43,460 nucleotides of DNA from Collinsella sp. (lineage in GTDB: Bacteria > Actinomycetota > Coriobacteriia > Coriobacteriales > Coriobacteriaceae), in contig JAHYYL010000020.1 in the NCBI GenBank assembly GCA_019424965.1, positions 1-43,460 of the forward strand. Reading direction: 5' to 3'. The translations under genes and the position numbers were made by a program. The notes below the pieces were generated by a model, which did no database searches, had not been told where the DNA came from, and was given only the letters and a program-made list of their open reading frames with translations. The stretch's first letter is position 1; each line of letters starts with the position of its first letter. This document shows positions 41,463-43,460 of the stretch, in pieces.

Positions 41463-41491
41463 CGTTTGCATTCACACTTATCGCTAAGATA

Positions 41492-41526
41492 TAAGGCGTG
41501 TCGTTTTTGCGGCGCGCCTTATTATT
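41492..41526 (+). terminator. terminator after the purC unit
   Basis: The imperfect stem AAGGCGTGTCG / CGGCGCGCCTT (G-U pair and one mismatch) is followed by ATTATT. It lies 30 nt past the preceding stop. Confidence 0.6.
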
Positions 41527-41551
41527 GTCCTATAGATAGATGGAGTGGCAC

Positions 41552-42832
41552 ATGATTCGAGCTGCCCTGACGGTCGAAGAAGCTCTGGAGGGCATGAAGG
41601 CCCTGGAGCCCAAGATTAAAAACTATGCGCGCCTGGTTGTCCGCAAAGGCGTAAACGTCAAGCCCGGCCAGGAGGTTGTCGTTCAGTCTCCGGTCGAGTG
41701 CGCGCCTTTTGCCCGCGTGGTGGTCGCGGAGGCTTATGCCGCCGGCGCTGGCCACGTGACGGTCATTTGGGCCGATGATGCCGTGACGAGGCTCACGTAC
41801 GAGCATGTCGATAAAAGCTATTTTGAGCAGACGCCCGAGTGGAAGCGCCTGCAGTTGGATTCCCTGGCCCAGGATGGCGCCTGCTTTATCTTTATTGAGG
41901 GTGCGGATCCTGCAGCCCTCAAGGGCATCGATCCAGCCAAGCCGGCCGCGGCATCCAAGGCGAGGAATACGCAGTGCAAAGTTTTCCGCCGTGGACTGGA
42001 TTACAACATCAATCCGTGGTGCATCGCCGGCGCTCCGGTCGTGGCTTGGGCGCACGAGGTGTTCCCGGGAGACGCCGATGAGGTTGCAATCTATAAGCTA
42101 TGGAATGCGATTCTGCACACCGCTCGTGCCGATGGCCAGGACCCGGAGAGCGACTGGGAGCTTCATGACGCGGCGTTCGAAAAGAACCTGCGTTTCCTGA
42201 ACGACAATCGTTTTGACCGCCTGCATTACACCGCGGAAAATGGAACCGATCTGACGATTGGCATGACGAAGGGTCACGAGTGGGCCGGCGGCAAGGGCAA
42301 GACGCCCGATGGACACCCCTTCTTCCCCAACATTCCCACCGAGGAAGTCTTCACCTCGCCTGATCGTATGCGCGCCGACGGTATCGTGTACTCGGCCATG
42401 CCGCTCATTCACCACGGTAACAAGGTCGACGATTTTTGGATTAAGTTCGAGGCCGGCCGCGTAGCGGACTACGATGCCCGCGTGGGCAAGGCGACGCTTG
42501 CGAGCATCATTGACACCGATGAAGGTGCCGCTCATCTGGGTGAGGTCGCGCTTATCTCCAAGAACACGCCGATCCGTGAAAGTGGCGTTCTGTTCTATGA
42601 CACGCTCTATGATGAGAACGCCAGCTGCCATCTCGCGCTGGGTGTCGGTTTCCCCGAATGCATCGAGGGTGGGTATGACATGTCCAAGGAGGAGCTCCTG
42701 GAGCATGGCGTTAACGTCTCGAGCACGCACGTCGATTTTATGATCGGCACGGACGATATCGATATTACGGGCATTACGCCTGATGGACGTGAAGTTGTGA
42801 TTTTCCAGAACGGCCAATGGAGTTGGGAATAG
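41552..42832 (+). CDS. M29-family aminopeptidase
   Basis: This 426-residue cytoplasmic metallo-aminopeptidase is of the AmpS/PepS type. Family segments are YARLVVRKGVNVKPGQEVVVQSPVE, the metal-ligand region FPNIPTEEVFTSPDRMRADGIVYSA (paired Glu), HLGEVALI, LFYDTLYDENASCHLALG, and the final STHVDFMIGTDDIDITG. ATG 41540 is possible, but GGAG at 41542-41545 then lies inside it. ATG 41552, 6 nt after GGAG, is preferred. The tRNA-Lys promoter overlaps its last codons. Confidence 0.92.
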   Translation: MIRAALTVEEALEGMKALEPKIKNYARLVVRKGVNVKPGQEVVVQSPVECAPFARVVVAEAYAAGAGHVTVIWADDAVTRLTYEHVDKSYFEQTPEWKRLQLDSLAQDGACFIFIEGADPAALKGIDPAKPAAASKARNTQCKVFRRGLDYNINPWCIAGAPVVAWAHEVFPGDADEVAIYKLWNAILHTARADGQDPESDWELHDAAFEKNLRFLNDNRFDRLHYTAENGTDLTIGMTKGHEWAGGKGKTPDGHPFFPNIPTEEVFTSPDRMRADGIVYSAMPLIHHGNKVDDFWIKFEAGRVADYDARVGKATLASIIDTDEGAAHLGEVALISKNTPIRESGVLFYDTLYDENASCHLALGVGFPECIEGGYDMSKEELLEHGVNVSSTHVDFMIGTDDIDITGITPDGREVVIFQNGQWSWE

Positions 42833-42851
42833 TCCCAGACCGTGGTACAAT
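42823..42851 (+). promoter_or_regulatory. possible promoter of tRNA-Lys
   Basis: A -35-like TTGGGA (42823-42828) and a -10 TACAAT (42846-42851) are 17 nt apart. The -35 overlaps the end of the aminopeptidase gene. Confidence 0.6.
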
Positions 42852-42860
42852 GCCACCCGC

Positions 42861-42933
42861 GGGCCGTTAGCTCAGCTGGCAGAGCAGGGGACTTTTAATC
42901 CCAAGGTCCAGGGTTCGAACCCCTGACGGCCCA
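42861..42933 (+). tRNA. tRNA-Lys (TTT)
   Basis: Acceptor GGGCCGT pairs with ACGGCCC. The anticodon loop CTTTTAA gives TTT. The T-arm is CAGGGTTCGAACCCCTG. CCA is not encoded (the discriminator A is followed by CCC). A 19-bp stretch of its 3' end (42917-42935) is repeated at 43096-43114. Confidence 0.95.
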
Positions 42934-42948
42934 CCCAAAGATTGTTGA

Positions 42949-42978
42949 GACGGTCAACTTCGGTTGGCCGTCTTTTTT
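42949..42978 (+). terminator. terminator of tRNA-Lys
   Basis: A 10-bp stem (42949-42958 with 42963-42972) is capped by a stable TTCG tetraloop and followed by six T residues. Confidence 0.9.
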
Positions 42979-42991
42979 GTCGCCTTTTCAT

Positions 42992-43114
42992 GGGTTCGAA
43001 CCCGTCGGGGCGCGGAGCTGAGTAAACGCGTGAGCGTTTGCCAGCGCAGCGCGCAAGGCGCGAAAGCGCCGCAGCGGCCGCCTGCGGAGCAGGCTGAACC
43101 CCTGACGGCCCACC
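42992..43114 (+). repeat. tRNA-trailer hairpin element behind tRNA-Lys
   Basis: It begins with the self-complementary T-arm sequence GGGTTCGAACCC (42992-43003). Three hairpins follow: 43024-43039 (AAACGC-GTGA-GCGTTT), 43057-43070 (GGCGC-GAAA-GCGCC) and 43080-43094 (GCCTGC-GGA-GCAGGC). It ends with an exact 19-bp copy of the tRNA-Lys 3' end (43096-43114). Hairpin 1 shares the AAACGC/GCGTTT stem with hairpin 1 of the tRNA-Gly element, but most of the sequence differs. The shared plan, not the sequence, defines it. Confidence 0.75.
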
Positions 43115-43121
43115 ATAGACT

Positions 43122-43155
43122 AAAAAAGCGACTGGCGGATGCCGGCCGCTTTTTT
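43122..43155 (+). terminator. second terminator-like hairpin, after the copied tRNA-Lys end
   Basis: The stem AGCGACTGGC / GCCGGCCGCT (one mismatch, one wobble; loop GGAT) is flanked by A and T runs. The stretch after it, TTTTTTGTTGCC then 7 nt then GGGTTCGAACCCG, repeats the layout after the first terminator (42973-43004) with identical spacing. Confidence 0.75.
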
Positions 43156-43167
43156 GTTGCCGCGACA

Positions 43168-43460
43168 CGGGTTCGAACCCGAACTTCTCTATATATAAGA
43201 ACGCTTGGCGAACAAAACCTGCCTTTTACCGACGGGAAACAAATAGCTCATGCTTTTGGAGTAAAGTGGCGCTCCAGAGATGACCGATGCCTTAACACCT
43301 ATAAACCAGCTGGTCATCGCCAATATCAGAAGCCAATGCTTCAGTTTTAACCTCAGTGATGCGACTGAGGGACCTATTCATTTGTGAACAAAATATGGAG
43401 TGCGCGATTCCCGCCCCCGGCGCCCCTCCGGTCTGGCAATATATCTCCTTGCCGCGCGGC
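43168..43460. other. right edge: third T-arm-like palindrome and gene-free, more AT-rich sequence
   Basis: CGGGTTCGAACCCG (43168-43181) repeats the T-arm palindrome. After it the sequence no longer resembles the trailer element and is more AT-rich for about 220 bp. A hairpin CCTCAGT-GATGCG-ACTGAGG lies at 43351-43370. No gene could be supported up to the window end. It may be the edge of a tRNA-linked insertion. Confidence 0.45.

Noticed and set aside
42964..43350. 128-codon open frame across the tRNA-Lys trailer
   Set aside because: It reads through terminators, hairpins and the copied tRNA end.

Overview
The window looks like chromosomal DNA from a high-GC Gram-positive of the class Coriobacteriia, most likely Collinsella. 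This rests on gene order, protein character (GyrA, DnaA, WYL pair, LPXTG-type adhesin) and codon use. No species call can be made without a database search.

Region 1 (1-11.7 kb) is the replication-origin block. A tRNA-Ile fragment and a 185-bp inverted repeat lie downstream of gyrA. Then, all on the minus strand and read right to left, come an uncharacterised GHKL-type ATPase with a C-terminal winged-helix-like region, dnaA, dnaN, recF, a DciA-type DUF721 gene, a terminator, gyrB and gyrA. DnaA-box-like motifs occur on both sides of the ATPase-dnaA pair: in the dnaA-dnaN spacer, next to an AT-rich stretch, and in the divergent spacer before rpmH. This is the layout of a bipartite oriC. GyrA carries Phe at the quinolone-resistance Ser position.

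Region 2 (11.6-16.8 kb, plus strand) is the classical rpmH-rnpA-yidD-yidC-khpB(jag)-rsmG-parA-parB run. Three perfect parS sites precede parA. Imperfect parS-like sites lie inside dnaA and downstream of rlmN. A small membrane protein overlaps the end of parB.

Region 3 (16.9-31 kb) holds rlmN (minus), ddl and a DEDDh exonuclease-DinG helicase fusion (plus), two overlapping WYL regulators resembling PafB/PafC (minus), a very long M28-peptidase-like membrane protein split by about 640 low-complexity residues, a small membrane protein, and a 1143-residue thioester-domain, SpaA-repeat, LPATG-anchored surface protein (minus).

Region 4 (31-43.5 kb) holds tRNA-Gly, purB, a solute-binding protein overlapping a GGDEF diguanylate cyclase, a TSCPD-domain protein, a Tat lipoprotein, a two-component system, purC, a small membrane protein, an M29 aminopeptidase and tRNA-Lys. 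Downstream of both tRNA genes sits a compact element of about 180-190 bp. In each case it has a terminator, an inverted or palindromic T-arm motif, three small hairpins, and an exact 19-bp copy of the 3' end of that same tRNA. This is the most unusual structure in the window, together with the ATPase placed directly upstream of dnaA.

All calls come from reading the sequence and from knowledge of the families. No homology search was run.
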